64,000 nt of DNA. It comes from Mycobacterium kubicae (GTDB lineage: Bacteria; Actinomycetota; Actinomycetes; Mycobacteriales; Mycobacteriaceae). The notes beneath the pieces are model-generated. The model saw only the letters and a program-made list of their open reading frames with translations. It searched no databases and was not told the DNA's origin. Of this stretch, positions 52,591-62,104 are shown in pieces; position 1 is the first letter of the stretch, and every line of letters starts with the position of its first letter. The translations under genes were made by a program, and so were the position numbers. The stretch is from the NCBI RefSeq assembly GCF_015689175.1, contig NZ_CP065047.1, positions 3,472,001 to 3,536,000 of the forward strand, given 5' to 3'.

Positions 52591-54453
52591 TTACTCCCCC
52601 GGTGCCGCAACGACGCCCCGGACGTTCACATTTCGCCAGATCGCGATTTCGTCGACTCGCTCGGGCTCCCGGCCGAACAGGTCGGTGAAGAAGGCGAGCA
52701 TTGCCGGCCATCCCTGCATCGGCCCGACTATCACGTGGCGCACGTCGGCGTCCCGCAGGTTGGCGGTGACCTGTGCGCGAGTCTCTCCGCGCGCCAGGAT
52801 CGGCGTCTCATCGTCTTGAATGGCCAGCATGATCATGGCGAGCCGCGTCAGCGGCGGTCCGGATATCGTTCGGCCGTCGGGCTGAGGCATATACGCGTAG
52901 GCTTCCGGCATTCGCAGCCCATAGTCGGTTTCCGCGGCCCACAACATCGGTGCGGCCTGAGCGCCGGTAATGAAATACGGTGCTACAAGGACTGTTTCGT
53001 CCGATCCGATGTTGTGGGCGGCCCAGGTCCGGAAAAAGGCCGGCGTGTAAGACGGCTGCCGGTGCAGGGGCGCGGGAAGGATCAGGACGAGGGCGGCCAC
53101 CACAACAGCCAGCCGCTGCGCCGCCGGTCGTAGGGCCAGGTGAGTCGCCTGCCCGATCACAATCGCGACGATCACGGCAACCGCCAACCAGACGAACAGC
53201 GTAAACCGACCGGGCAGAAGGTGTTTGAGCAGCGGCAGCTTCGTGAAGGGCAACCACGGCAGCGGAATATGAACAGCCTTGTTGCCGATGTGCAGCCACG
53301 GCCCGAGCGAGAGCACGAGCAGCACAGCTCCGGTGACGCTGGCGACGCGGACGCGTAGGTCGTTCCATTGGCGGACAGCCACGAAAAGAAGCAGGACGAG
53401 AAGCGGCAGGCCCAGGTATCCGGTCGCCTCGTGATAGAGGCCGCTGAATCGGTGGGCCACCCGTGTCGCTGCCTCCGGGGCGAGTAGCTGATAACGCGTC
53501 GGCAGAACAAGATTCAACAGGTCCGTCGAGAATGTCTCGGAATCCTGCACCTGTCCGCTGATGCGCTGCGGTCCGAAGAACTGGACGGCGAGGGGCCACG
53601 CGGTCAACAGGAGGAACGTCGCCATGGCGACCGCCAGCGCGGGGACAAGCCTGGCCACTCCCTCGCGCCAGCGCGCTCGGACCCGCCCGTCTCGGCGTGC
53701 CAGCGCCATAAAGCAGACCAACACCACGGCTGCCACGCCGGTGGTGGCGAGCACTTCCTCGGTAATCAGAAGCTGTGCGGCGCATAAGATCCCGAGCGCG
53801 ATACCCGATCGCCACGGCGGATGACGCCGAGTCACCAAGAGCTCGTCGATGACGAGCAGTATCAACGGCGGTACCCAGGCGGTGGCCAGGTTGAGGTGCA
53901 GTGCCGCGTGGGAGGCGACGTATGGCGAGAAGGCGTAGACCGCTCCCCCGACGATCGGGCCGAGCCCATCACCCGTCCAGCGTCGGATTACCAGCCACGC
54001 CGTAAATCCGCTGAGGGCGATGCCGCAGATCATCAAGACGTTGAATCCAAAGATCCGTCCGCCGATCTGCGCCGGAAGCCAGCCGATTAGCCCGAGCAGT
54101 GTCATCGGGGTGTTCCACATCAGGTTCACGCCCGCCGGCGCGCCGATCTGGGTTGTGAAGAACGGGTCCAGGCCATGGTCGAGCGCATGCGGGGTCCAGC
54201 CGAGGTACCAGATCGTCTGCTGTTGGTCGCGGCAGTTCCCGGCCCAACCGGACCTCGGGTTGCTCCAAGCTCCGATCGTCAGCACGACCGCCCCGAGCAG
54301 ATAGAGGAAAAAGGCGGTGATGCCCCCGCGGCCACCGCTGGTCCACCGGCGGAGCCTGGGGAGCGCTAGGCTCGCGCGCGGCGTCTCCTCCTCGACCGGC
54401 CGTGCTAGCACTGTCCCTCCTTCACGAGAGGCGGCCGCGGCATATTCGGTCAC
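52591..54453 (-). CDS. Polytopic membrane protein of GT-C/YfhO-like type
   Basis: A 620-residue protein with about 11 membrane segments (AFFLYLLGAVVLTIGAWSNP, TLLGLIGWLPAQIGG, ICGIALSGFTAWLVI, ATTGVAAVVLVCFMAL and others) and a C-terminal extracytoplasmic domain of ~150 residues (TWAAHNIGSDETVLVAPYFI, DVRHVIVGPMQGWP). Loop 1 holds the acidic/His segment WYLGWTPHALDHGLDPFFTT typical of lipid-linked-sugar glycosyltransferases. Donor and acceptor are unknown. Confidence 0.75.
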   Translation of the reverse strand: MTEYAAAASREGGTVLARPVEEETPRASLALPRLRRWTSGGRGGITAFFLYLLGAVVLTIGAWSNPRSGWAGNCRDQQQTIWYLGWTPHALDHGLDPFFTTQIGAPAGVNLMWNTPMTLLGLIGWLPAQIGGRIFGFNVLMICGIALSGFTAWLVIRRWTGDGLGPIVGGAVYAFSPYVASHAALHLNLATAWVPPLILLVIDELLVTRRHPPWRSGIALGILCAAQLLITEEVLATTGVAAVVLVCFMALARRDGRVRARWREGVARLVPALAVAMATFLLLTAWPLAVQFFGPQRISGQVQDSETFSTDLLNLVLPTRYQLLAPEAATRVAHRFSGLYHEATGYLGLPLLVLLLFVAVRQWNDLRVRVASVTGAVLLVLSLGPWLHIGNKAVHIPLPWLPFTKLPLLKHLLPGRFTLFVWLAVAVIVAIVIGQATHLALRPAAQRLAVVVAALVLILPAPLHRQPSYTPAFFRTWAAHNIGSDETVLVAPYFITGAQAAPMLWAAETDYGLRMPEAYAYMPQPDGRTISGPPLTRLAMIMLAIQDDETPILARGETRAQVTANLRDADVRHVIVGPMQGWPAMLAFFTDLFGREPERVDEIAIWRNVNVRGVVAAPGE

Positions 54454-54501
54454 AACGACACCCCGGCGGCGGTTCGAGCGCCGCTGGGCCGGCAGCCTTC
54501 G

Positions 54502-55107
54502 CTAGTCAGGCATTTTGATGACCGACATGTACATTTCCAAAATCGGCGAATAGAGATCCACGTCGTCGAGCTGGCTGACCAGCTCCACCGAGTCAGTGGT
54601 AGCGACAAGTATGTGGGCGAAGGTCAAGGGCGGGATCAGCAGAGCTCCACCGAGCCGGTCGATGCCCTCGACGATGAACTTGGCCAGGGCCTCGACTACC
54701 TCGGACCGCTTCGCGGCGACTCGTTCCCGCGCGTCGGGGTTCCGAAGCAGGTACAGGGTGAACTCGTGTCCCAGTGCGGCGTGCTCGGCACCGCGGTCAC
54801 GGCCCAACTGGCGCCAGCGCTCGGCGATGTTCTCGAGTTCGCGCGCCCCGATCTGTGTCGAGGTCGACATCACCTCGGCGAAATTGTCGAAATAGCTTCG
54901 CCAGTATCGGTCGCTCACTGCCAGGAACAGGTCTTCCTTGGTGGCGAAGTGCTTGTAGATGGCACCTTTGGTATAGCCCGCCGCGTGCGCGATGTCGTCG
55001 AGAGACGCTGCCATGAAGCCTTTTTCGGCAAACACCTCTTCAGCGGCATCCAAGAGCAGCGACCGGGTGTGCTCGAGGCGCCGCTCTCGAGTCCATCGCT
55101 CGACCAT
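54502..55107 (-). CDS. TetR-family repressor of the AveC-like operon
   Basis: From ATG 55107 a 201-residue protein. The HTH is RSLLLDAAEEVFAEKGFMAA, SLDDIAHAAGYTKGAIYKHF, ATKEDLFLAVSDRYWRSYFD. The C-terminal ligand domain is helical. It is divergent from the AveC-like gene. In-frame codons upstream of 55107 run through the operator region, so the shorter start is preferred. The likely target is the palindromic sequence at 55150. Confidence 0.88.
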   Translation of the reverse strand: MVERWTRERRLEHTRSLLLDAAEEVFAEKGFMAASLDDIAHAAGYTKGAIYKHFATKEDLFLAVSDRYWRSYFDNFAEVMSTSTQIGARELENIAERWRQLGRDRGAEHAALGHEFTLYLLRNPDARERVAAKRSEVVEALAKFIVEGIDRLGGALLIPPLTFAHILVATTDSVELVSQLDDVDLYSPILEMYMSVIKMPD

Positions 55108-55149
55108 GCCTGTGATTGTGCCACAGGATCTCAGATATTGCTTGGTCAT

Positions 55150-55160
55150 TGAGATACTCA
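55150..55160. promoter_or_regulatory. Palindrome TGAGATACTCA in the TetR/AveC intergenic region
   Basis: The perfect 4-bp arms around ATA are followed by TTGGTATATTACTGAGCATT with a partial second copy (ACTGAGCA). The A/T-rich stretch TATATT is a plausible -10 region. Operator function is inferred. Confidence 0.45.
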
Positions 55161-55274
55161 TTGGTATATTACTGAGCATTGGGCCGTCGCGAGGGCACCT
55201 GGGGGTCGAGCTACTGACGCCGGGCACTCGGCGAAAAGCGTTGCGCCATCGATTGATTAGGAGAGCACAAGGTC

Positions 55275-56450
55275 ATGAGCGGACCGTTGAACACAAAGAA
55301 CGGCGGCTCGACCGTCACCGAGTCGCTCAGCACGACGGCTTCGCTGGGTGCGCAGGTTCAGCCGAAATCCACGTCGATCCGCCGGTGGGCTTGTGTTGGC
55401 GGTGCAATCCTGGCGTTCCAGTTGTACGTGTGGATCCGCTGGATCACCGGCCCGAATTTCGAGCGGGTGCCTCCGGGTCCGAGCGATCCGCCGACATTCA
55501 TGAAGGTCATCCTGTTCACGTGGACGGCCGTGATCATCGTCGGTCTTCCTATCAGCCTGTATTTCTTCATCGTCAGGCCTTGGCGACGAGAGCGACGAAT
55601 CACGCTGGACGGCATGCTCCTGGTGGCTTGCGGACTGCTGTTCTTTCAAGACCCGCTCTTGAACTACTTCAACACCTGGAGCACTTACAACACGTGGATG
55701 TGGAACCGCGGCTCCTGGGTACAAGACATTCCGGGCTGGGTCTCGTTCGGGGAACCGGGCCGCATGATGGCCGAACCGATCTTGATGAATGCGCCTGGGT
55801 ATTCCTTCGGAGTTCTCCTGTGCACGATCCTTGGCTGTTGGGTCATGCGTAAGGCGAAGTCGCGGTGGCCGAACATCAGCAACGTCGGCTTGATCGGCGT
55901 TCTGATTGGGTGGACTTTCATCTTCGATTTCGTCATCGAGGGCTTGTTCCTGATGCCAATGGGGCTGTTCACCTACCCCGGCGCCATCAAGTCTCTGTCG
56001 ATCAATGCCGGCACCTACTACCAATGGCCGCTCTACGAAGGACTCATGTGGGGAGGCGTGCAGGCAGGTCTGTGCGCGCTGCGCTACTTCACCGACGATC
56101 GCGGCCGGACATTCGTCGAACGAGGACTAGAACGTGTCCAAGGCGGGTTCGTGCGGCAGCAGTTCACGCGCTTCCTGGCGATCTTCGCGGCGTGCAGCAT
56201 GTTCTTTTTCGTCTTCTACAACATTCCCGCGCAGTGGCTCGCCTTGCACGCCGAGTCCTGGCCCAACGACATCCTGAAGCGTTCCTACTTCCTGATGGGC
56301 ATCTGCGGTGAAGGGACGAACCGGCTCTGTCCCGACCCAGCCCTACCCATCCCGGGCAAGAAGTCGGGTTACATCGACCCCGGTGGCCACGTTGTCTTCC
56401 CACCGGGCGTACAGCTTCCGGCCATCGTTCCGTTGGAGCGAGGTAAGTGA
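55275..56450 (+). CDS. AveC-like (spirocyclase-family) integral membrane protein
   Basis: A 391-residue protein with about six membrane helices (WACVGGAILAFQLYVWIRWI, VILFTWTAVIIVGLPISLYF, GVLLCTILGCWVMRKA, LIGVLIGWTFIFDFVIEGLF and others). Conserved stretches are FQDPLLNYFNTWSTYNTWMW, DIPGWVSFGEPGRMMAEPIL, LRYFTDDRGRTFVERGLERV and the C-terminal KRSYFLMGICGEGTNRLCPD, PGVQLP. It fits the family named after AveC of avermectin biosynthesis. Mycobacteria carry many such proteins of unknown reaction. It is first in an operon with NorQ-like, NorD-like and SDR genes. Confidence 0.85.
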   Translation: MSGPLNTKNGGSTVTESLSTTASLGAQVQPKSTSIRRWACVGGAILAFQLYVWIRWITGPNFERVPPGPSDPPTFMKVILFTWTAVIIVGLPISLYFFIVRPWRRERRITLDGMLLVACGLLFFQDPLLNYFNTWSTYNTWMWNRGSWVQDIPGWVSFGEPGRMMAEPILMNAPGYSFGVLLCTILGCWVMRKAKSRWPNISNVGLIGVLIGWTFIFDFVIEGLFLMPMGLFTYPGAIKSLSINAGTYYQWPLYEGLMWGGVQAGLCALRYFTDDRGRTFVERGLERVQGGFVRQQFTRFLAIFAACSMFFFVFYNIPAQWLALHAESWPNDILKRSYFLMGICGEGTNRLCPDPALPIPGKKSGYIDPGGHVVFPPGVQLPAIVPLERGK

Positions 56451-56451
56451 G

Positions 56452-57270
56452 GTGCTGAACACCCAACGCGCCCCTGTCCTCACTGCCCCAAAGGCGCCGT
56501 TTTACAAGGCGATTGGCGATGAGGTGGAGGTGTTTCAGGCGGCAGCCCGCCGTGGTCTGCCCGTGCTGTTGAAGGGCCCCACCGGATGCGGAAAAACCCG
56601 CTTCGTGGAGGCCATGGCCCACGAACTCGGCCGGGATCTGATCACCGTGGCGGGCCATGAGGACATGACCTCGGCCGATCTGGTGGGCCGCTTCCTTCTC
56701 AAGGGCGGAGAAACGGTCTGGGTGGACGGCCCGTTGACCCGCGCCGTGCGCGAGGGCGCGATCTTCTATCTGGACGAGGTAGTGGAAGCGCGTCAGGACA
56801 CCACCGTAGTCATCCACCCGCTAGCTGATCATCGCCGTGCACTACCGGTCGATCGTCTCGGCACCACGTTGCCGGCCGCGCCCGGATTCCAGCTGGTGAT
56901 CTCCTATAACCCCGGATACCAGAGCGTCCTGAAAAATCTGAAGGAGTCGACCAGACAACGTTTCATCGCCATCGAGCTCGACTTCCCACCAATGGAGATC
57001 GAGACGGAAATTGTTGCGCACGAAGCCGGAATCGACTCACGCACAGCGCATGTCTTGGTGAGACTGGGAAACGCCATCCGGCACTTGGACGGGTCCCCGT
57101 TGCGGGAAGTGTCCTCCACTCGCCTGCTGATCCTCGCCGGCGGTCTCGTCGCCGAGGGGCTCGGCCTGCGCAGTGCCGTCCAGTCGGCCATCGTCCAAAC
57201 CCTTACTGACGATAGGGATGTCGTGCGCGCACTCGGTGAACTCGTCGACGCCGTGCTGCCCCGGACGTGA
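56452..57270 (+). CDS. NorQ/CbbQ-like MoxR AAA+ ATPase
   Basis: From GTG 56452 a 272-residue protein: Walker A GPTGCGKT (residues 42-49), Walker B AIFYLDEV (D108, E109), the sensor region ISYNPGYQ and the arginine region LKESTRQRFIAIELDFP, as in CbbQ/NorQ/GpvN. These hexameric ATPases activate or load metal into a partner enzyme together with a vWA protein. The start follows the AveC stop by 1 nt, and the stop overlaps the vWA gene by GTGA. Confidence 0.92.
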   Translation: MLNTQRAPVLTAPKAPFYKAIGDEVEVFQAAARRGLPVLLKGPTGCGKTRFVEAMAHELGRDLITVAGHEDMTSADLVGRFLLKGGETVWVDGPLTRAVREGAIFYLDEVVEARQDTTVVIHPLADHRRALPVDRLGTTLPAAPGFQLVISYNPGYQSVLKNLKESTRQRFIAIELDFPPMEIETEIVAHEAGIDSRTAHVLVRLGNAIRHLDGSPLREVSSTRLLILAGGLVAEGLGLRSAVQSAIVQTLTDDRDVVRALGELVDAVLPRT

Positions 57271-58955
57271 CCTCGCCAAGCCAACAGGGGGTCAACCAGT
57301 TTCGGCTCCTCGCCACCTACCTTGCCGGCAGGTCGGTCGAGGTTGCGGAGACTGGTGAGGCCGCACACACCAACGGACAGGTCATATTCGTTTCAGCCGG
57401 CCGTCCTGAGGCGGAGCAACGCCGCGAGCTGCTGGTCCAGAGCGCTCTACTCGGTGCGGGAAGTCTGGACCAGCGATTGGTCAAAGCGTTGCGTGCGCGG
57501 CCTGCGCTGGCGCGCCGCTATTTGGCGGTGGAAGGTTGCCGCGTCCTCGCCACGCTCGCCGCAGAGGTTCCCCTCGTGGCCACGCTCAGGCCAGACGGGG
57601 ATCCAAGCACAACCACCGCCGACGAGTCCTTGGAAGTGGCCAAAAGCCGTACGGCAGTGGCTGATGCGCCCGAGTGGTTCGGTGTCATCAAACCGTCCCG
57701 GCTGCTTTCGTCTGCTGTCGGCACCGGCGGGCAGCCGACCAACAAAGAGCTACGACTGCAATTCGATCCCATCGACATAGCCGAAGGTGAGAACGACGGC
57801 GACCAAGAGCAGTCCGGCGGCAGCAAGATCCTGAAGCTGTTCGAGAATCCGCTCTTCAGCTCCCAGGCGCTCTCGGACCACTTCCGCAAGCTGTTCGGTA
57901 GCTCCCGCACCCCAGGAGACGGCGCTGCCGGTGCAGAGATGCAGGTTCGCGCTGTGCGTCGCGCGGGCGCGGGCGGACCAAACGCCCGGCCCCTTCCCAC
58001 GCGCATCCAGTTCAGCGACGACGGCAGACCCGGTGCTGCCATAGGCGTAGGTGGCGCCCTGTATCCGGAATGGGATGTGCACAAGAACCGGTATCGGCCG
58101 CAGTGGTGCCGGGTCATCGACTTCCCGTTGACGGCAGGCGGTGACATCGCAGCGGCCTCCGTTCCCCATGACGACGTGCTGCGGCGCCGCTTGTCCCGGG
58201 TCGGGCTGGGTCCAAGGATGTTGCGCGGGCGGCCCGATGGCGACGAACTCGACGTCGAGGCGCTCATCGACCTGTTCGTCGATCTGCGCTCGGGTTACTC
58301 GCCACCAGAACACGTCTACCTGGAACGCCGCAAGCTTGCGCGCAATCTCGGTGTCTTGATTCTGCTCGACGCGTCGGGCTCGGCCACTGACACGGATCCC
58401 GATGGGCTTGCCGTCCATGACCACCAGCGCCGGGCCGCGGCCACACTGGCCGTCACGCTCGAAGAGCTCGGCGACCGCGTCGCGGTCTACGCATTTCGGT
58501 CACATGGGCGCCACGCCGTCCAGCTACCGGCAATCAAGACGTTCGACCAACGTTTCGGCGCCGTCGGTCGGGCCCGCCTCAATCAGCTCCAACCGTCGAA
58601 CTACACGCGACTCGGCGCTGCCGTGCGTGGAGCAGGCGAAATCCTCAAGACCGAGGCGGGCACACCGAATCGCCTGCTGGTCGTTCTCTCGGATGGCTTT
58701 CCCTACGACGACGGTTACGAAGGCAGGTATGCCGAAGCCGACGCGCGCAAGGCTCTTGAAGAGCTCCGCACGGACGGTGTTGCCTGCCTTGGTCTTTCGA
58801 TCGGCGCCGCGACTGAAGCCGACACCCTGGAACGGGTCTTCGGCTCCGCCAGTTATGCCAGCGCTGCCACCCTGGCCGACCTGAGCCCGCAGATAGACGA
58901 GTTGTTTCTTTCTGCCTTCAAGGAACTCGCGGCGCCCAAAGCATCGAGAGGATGA
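57267..58955 (+). CDS. NorD/CbbO-like von Willebrand A protein
   Basis: A 562-residue protein from GTG 57267. The C-terminal vWA domain (~360-555) has the MIDAS DASGS (LGVLILLDASGSATDTDPDG), a conserved Thr (LQPSNYTRLGAAVRGAGEIL), and LLVVLSDGFPYDDGYEGRYA. The N-terminal ~340 residues are a NorD/CbbO-type helical region (LARRYLAVEGCRVLATLAAE). NorQ-NorD pairs use the MIDAS to dock onto the target. It is coupled to the ATPase by a 4-nt overlap, and the SDR gene follows after 3 nt. Confidence 0.92.
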   Translation: MTSPSQQGVNQFRLLATYLAGRSVEVAETGEAAHTNGQVIFVSAGRPEAEQRRELLVQSALLGAGSLDQRLVKALRARPALARRYLAVEGCRVLATLAAEVPLVATLRPDGDPSTTTADESLEVAKSRTAVADAPEWFGVIKPSRLLSSAVGTGGQPTNKELRLQFDPIDIAEGENDGDQEQSGGSKILKLFENPLFSSQALSDHFRKLFGSSRTPGDGAAGAEMQVRAVRRAGAGGPNARPLPTRIQFSDDGRPGAAIGVGGALYPEWDVHKNRYRPQWCRVIDFPLTAGGDIAAASVPHDDVLRRRLSRVGLGPRMLRGRPDGDELDVEALIDLFVDLRSGYSPPEHVYLERRKLARNLGVLILLDASGSATDTDPDGLAVHDHQRRAAATLAVTLEELGDRVAVYAFRSHGRHAVQLPAIKTFDQRFGAVGRARLNQLQPSNYTRLGAAVRGAGEILKTEAGTPNRLLVVLSDGFPYDDGYEGRYAEADARKALEELRTDGVACLGLSIGAATEADTLERVFGSASYASAATLADLSPQIDELFLSAFKELAAPKASRG

Positions 58956-58958
58956 CGC

Positions 58959-59936
58959 ATGAAGGTGTTGTTGACAGGGGCGCTGGGCAACATCGGCCTC
59001 GCCACATTGGAGGCGTTGCTCGACGAAGGCCACGACGTCGTGGCGTTCGACCTCGAATCACGCAGGGCCCGCAAACTCGCGTCGGGGTTCGACCATCGAG
59101 TCGACTTCGTGTGGGGCGACATCACCCGGCCCGAAACACTCCGTAACGCGCTGCAAGGCGTGGAGGCCGTGATCCACCTGGCGGGCATCATCCCGCCTGC
59201 CACGGACCGCGTGCCCGAGCTCGCCCGAAAGGTGAACGTGGTCGCCACGCGCAACCTGATCGCCCAGATGGAGGCTTCAGCGACGGCAAAACGGCTGATC
59301 TTCGCATCGTCACAGGGCATTTTCGGCGACGTACAAGATCGCGAGCCGCCACTTCGTGCTGACACGCCTGTATCTCCCACCGACGAATACGGGCGCCACA
59401 AGGTCGAGTGCGAGCAGGCGATCCGCGAGTCGGGGCTTCGCTGGAGCATTCTGCGGCTTTCGGCGGTGACGCCGATTCACTTGCAGGCACAGGACCCCAG
59501 CATCATGTTCGAGTTCAGCCCCGACGCGCGATTCGAGTTCCTCCATCCCGCCGACGCCGGGACGGCGTTCGCGCGCGCCGTCGCTTGTGCGGAGTCGATC
59601 GGAAAGACCCTGTACATCGCCGGGGGCGCACACTGTCGCATGACCTACCACGACTTCATCAACGCTTTGATGAAGGCCATCGGAATAGGCCCGCTTCCCG
59701 TCGACGCTTTCGTGCGGACCAGGCCGCCCCGCTTCTTCGGCGACTGGGTGGACACCGAGGAGAGCCAGCGCCTCCTTCAGTACCAACGGCGAGGACTCAA
59801 TGAGCAACTCGAAGACATGAAGAAAGATTTCGGGATGCTGGTGCCGTTGATCCGCCTGGTGCGGCCGCTGGCGCGGTGGTTTGTGACCCGCAGCTCTGCG
59901 TATGTGAAGGAGAACCGGAGGGCCATGGCGACCTAG
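58959..59936 (+). CDS. NAD(P)-dependent epimerase/SDR family enzyme
   Basis: A 325-residue extended SDR: TGALGNIGLATLEALLDEGH (TGxxGxxG), VIHLAGIIPPATDRVPELAR, LIFASSQGIFGDV, and TDEYGRHKVECEQAI with YxxxK (Tyr-Gly-Arg-His-Lys). The catalytic Ser is in ASSQ. It is the last gene of the AveC-NorQ-NorD operon. Substrate unknown, perhaps the same molecule as the AveC-like protein. Confidence 0.88.
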   Translation: MKVLLTGALGNIGLATLEALLDEGHDVVAFDLESRRARKLASGFDHRVDFVWGDITRPETLRNALQGVEAVIHLAGIIPPATDRVPELARKVNVVATRNLIAQMEASATAKRLIFASSQGIFGDVQDREPPLRADTPVSPTDEYGRHKVECEQAIRESGLRWSILRLSAVTPIHLQAQDPSIMFEFSPDARFEFLHPADAGTAFARAVACAESIGKTLYIAGGAHCRMTYHDFINALMKAIGIGPLPVDAFVRTRPPRFFGDWVDTEESQRLLQYQRRGLNEQLEDMKKDFGMLVPLIRLVRPLARWFVTRSSAYVKENRRAMAT

Positions 59937-60048
59937 ACGTCGCCGCCCGAACCGGCAGGTTCGAGGTGCAAGTCCTCGCTCAAGTGGGTAAGGAATACAC
60001 CGGTACGACGGCGCTCGGTGCGTCGCTGCTGACGGCTGAGGAGGGTGG

Positions 60049-61314
60049 GTGCCGACAGAGGTACAAGAAGAGTCTCGCGGCGTCGACCAGTTATCGCGCA
60101 AGTCCGAGCAGCAGGACTGGTCGCGGAATGACGAGCTTAAAGCGCGGCGTTTCTCGATCGAGCTCAGGATCAAAGCGCTCCTGAGCTCTGATGCGGCGAT
60201 CGCATTAGCCATTGCCTTGGCATGGCAAGGGCTGATGACGATTCTTGGCACCACACTCTTGCCGGATGGGTCGGGCGGTTTAGGCCACACCATTCTGTGG
60301 GATGCCCAGTGGTACTTGAATATCGTCAGGGAGCGCTACCTCTTCAATCCGGCGTCGCCCGCGTTCTATCCGCTGTTTCCACTCATTGTCGGAACGCTTT
60401 CGGCGGTAACCTTTCACAGCATTCCGTACGCCCACCTCGGCTTTTTGGTGAACACCGCATCGCTCGCGTTCGCGATCGCCGCGCTGCTGCGAATCTCTCG
60501 GAACTTTGGGATTCAGCACTTCCGCCACGTCACCGTAGCATTATTCTTAGCAGCGCCGGCCGCCATTTTCATGCACCTCTTCTACACCGAGGCTGTGTTC
60601 GTTGCGCTGGGGTTCTGGGCATACGCCTTCGCCTTGCAGCGCCGGTGGGTGCTCATGGGCATCACCCTTGCTTTTCTCACGGCGACGCGTCTACCTGCGG
60701 TGCTCTTCGTCGGATTGTGCGGCCTGGAATATCTTCGCGCTCACAGTTGGAGCCTAAAGAAGGCTTTCAATCGGAACGCGGCGGCGCTCTTGCTAGCCCC
60801 GGTGGGGTTCATGCTCTATGGAGTCTATTTGTTGGCTGCGCGTGGCGATTTCTTTGCGATGTTCAGCGCCTACAAGTCGACGCGAGCCTGGGGGTATCTC
60901 TCCTTTGAGCCGAACTTTGTCTACTCGATTTTCCGATGCGCGCTCGAAACGGTCCGGGCCGTTGTTGGTCTGCGGCGTTTTGATAATGACATCACAGTGA
61001 ACTATGCGATACCGCTGCTGTGTATTGCGCTGCTACTCGCAAGTTCCATTTATTTGATCTGGGTCTATCGCGGCAAAGGCGTACCGCTAGGAATTTTCGG
61101 ACTGTGCGCTATTGTGTTTTTTACCATCAACAATAGTTTCGTCGCGGTTCATCGGTACTCACTGCCCTGTCTGGGCATTTATATCGCGTTGGGGCTGATC
61201 TACGCTCACTACCGGAAGCGCAGATTACTCGTCTTAGGCAGCGGACTGGCGATGCTCGCCGCTCAGGCGGTAATCATCCATCTGCTGTTCGTAACCAAGG
61301 ATTTCGCCGGATAG
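60049..61314 (+). CDS. GT-C mannosyltransferase-like membrane protein (PIG-V type)
   Basis: A 421-residue protein from GTG 60049 (GAGGAGG upstream). It has about nine membrane helices and the luminal loop ILWDAQWYLNIVRERY with the Asp-x-x-W-Y signature of PIG-V/GT-C mannosyltransferases, followed by FYPLFPLIVGTLSAV and LLRISRNFG. The likely donor is a polyprenyl-phosphate sugar; the acceptor is unknown. GC content is visibly lower in this gene than in its neighbours (AT-rich codons in FFAMFSAYKSTRAWGYLSFE and FFTINNSFVAVHRYSLPCLG), a possible sign of transfer. Confidence 0.78.
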   Translation: MPTEVQEESRGVDQLSRKSEQQDWSRNDELKARRFSIELRIKALLSSDAAIALAIALAWQGLMTILGTTLLPDGSGGLGHTILWDAQWYLNIVRERYLFNPASPAFYPLFPLIVGTLSAVTFHSIPYAHLGFLVNTASLAFAIAALLRISRNFGIQHFRHVTVALFLAAPAAIFMHLFYTEAVFVALGFWAYAFALQRRWVLMGITLAFLTATRLPAVLFVGLCGLEYLRAHSWSLKKAFNRNAAALLLAPVGFMLYGVYLLAARGDFFAMFSAYKSTRAWGYLSFEPNFVYSIFRCALETVRAVVGLRRFDNDITVNYAIPLLCIALLLASSIYLIWVYRGKGVPLGIFGLCAIVFFTINNSFVAVHRYSLPCLGIYIALGLIYAHYRKRRLLVLGSGLAMLAAQAVIIHLLFVTKDFAG

Positions 61315-61325
61315 CTTTCCGACGG

Positions 61326-61943
61326 TCACACCGTCGAGACCACACCCACGCCTTTTGTTCTCGAGTTTTTTACGACCAGGTCGTAGTTCGCTTTATCGGA
61401 TCGATCCACCCACTCGGACGCTGCGGCGGGGGGTTTCCCGGTGGCAATGTGTCTTCCGATGAGGCGCTGGCGGCAGACGTCCCACTCGATGTCGAGGAAC
61501 CATGGTTGGTCTATGTACGACGAGACTTCTTGCCAGGCGCCCGATCCAAGCAGGAGGTAGTTGCCTTCGAGCACAACAATATTCGTTTCCGGAGTTATCG
61601 CGATGCTGGCCGCGATGGACTCATGCACAACTCTGCTGTAGTCCGGTACATAGACCGTCTTCGAGCTGGGTGTCCGGATGCGCGCCAGGGTAGCGATGAA
61701 TCCGTCTACATCGAACGTTTCAGGTGCGCCTTTGATGGCAGCAATGCCCTTTTTCTCCAGTTGCACATTCGACAGATGAAAGCCATCCATCGGCATGACC
61801 ACCGCAAAATATTGTCCACGAGCATTTATCTCGTCAACAACAACGCTTGCCAACGTTGACTTTCCCGATCCCGGCGGCCCAGCCAACCCGACAATCATTC
61901 GCGCATGAGCGTGGCTTCCGATATGCACCATGAGCGCAGACAT
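61326..61943 (-). CDS. P-loop nucleoside/sugar kinase (uridine-kinase-like, FrcK/YggC type)
   Basis: From ATG 61943 a 205-residue protein: MIVGLAGPPGSGKSTLASVV (Walker A), VVMPMDGFHLSNVQLEK, GAPETFDVDGFIATLARI, VYVPDYSRVVHESIAASI, NIVVLEGNYLLLGSGAW and RQRLIGRHIATGKPPAAASE. The pattern GFH, R-G-PETFD, YDR--H is that of the YggC/FrcK-like nucleotide-binding kinases, annotated as uridine- or fructose-kinase-related. ATG 61931 is an alternative start. It converges with the upstream GT-C gene. Confidence 0.85.
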   Translation of the reverse strand: MSALMVHIGSHAHARMIVGLAGPPGSGKSTLASVVVDEINARGQYFAVVMPMDGFHLSNVQLEKKGIAAIKGAPETFDVDGFIATLARIRTPSSKTVYVPDYSRVVHESIAASIAITPETNIVVLEGNYLLLGSGAWQEVSSYIDQPWFLDIEWDVCRQRLIGRHIATGKPPAAASEWVDRSDKANYDLVVKNSRTKGVGVVSTV

Positions 61944-62104
61944 GATCGCGCTGGCCGCGTTCGTGGTCACATTACTTACTCTAGGTGGGCTTTCGGCGAG
62001 GCTTCCGGAATCACTTCCGGTCGGCACGGTGAGGCGGCGGCGGGCCGGACGCGGGCTAGTATTGCCCGAACAAAACGTCGGCGGAAGTGCACGGAGGGGT
62101 CGCC

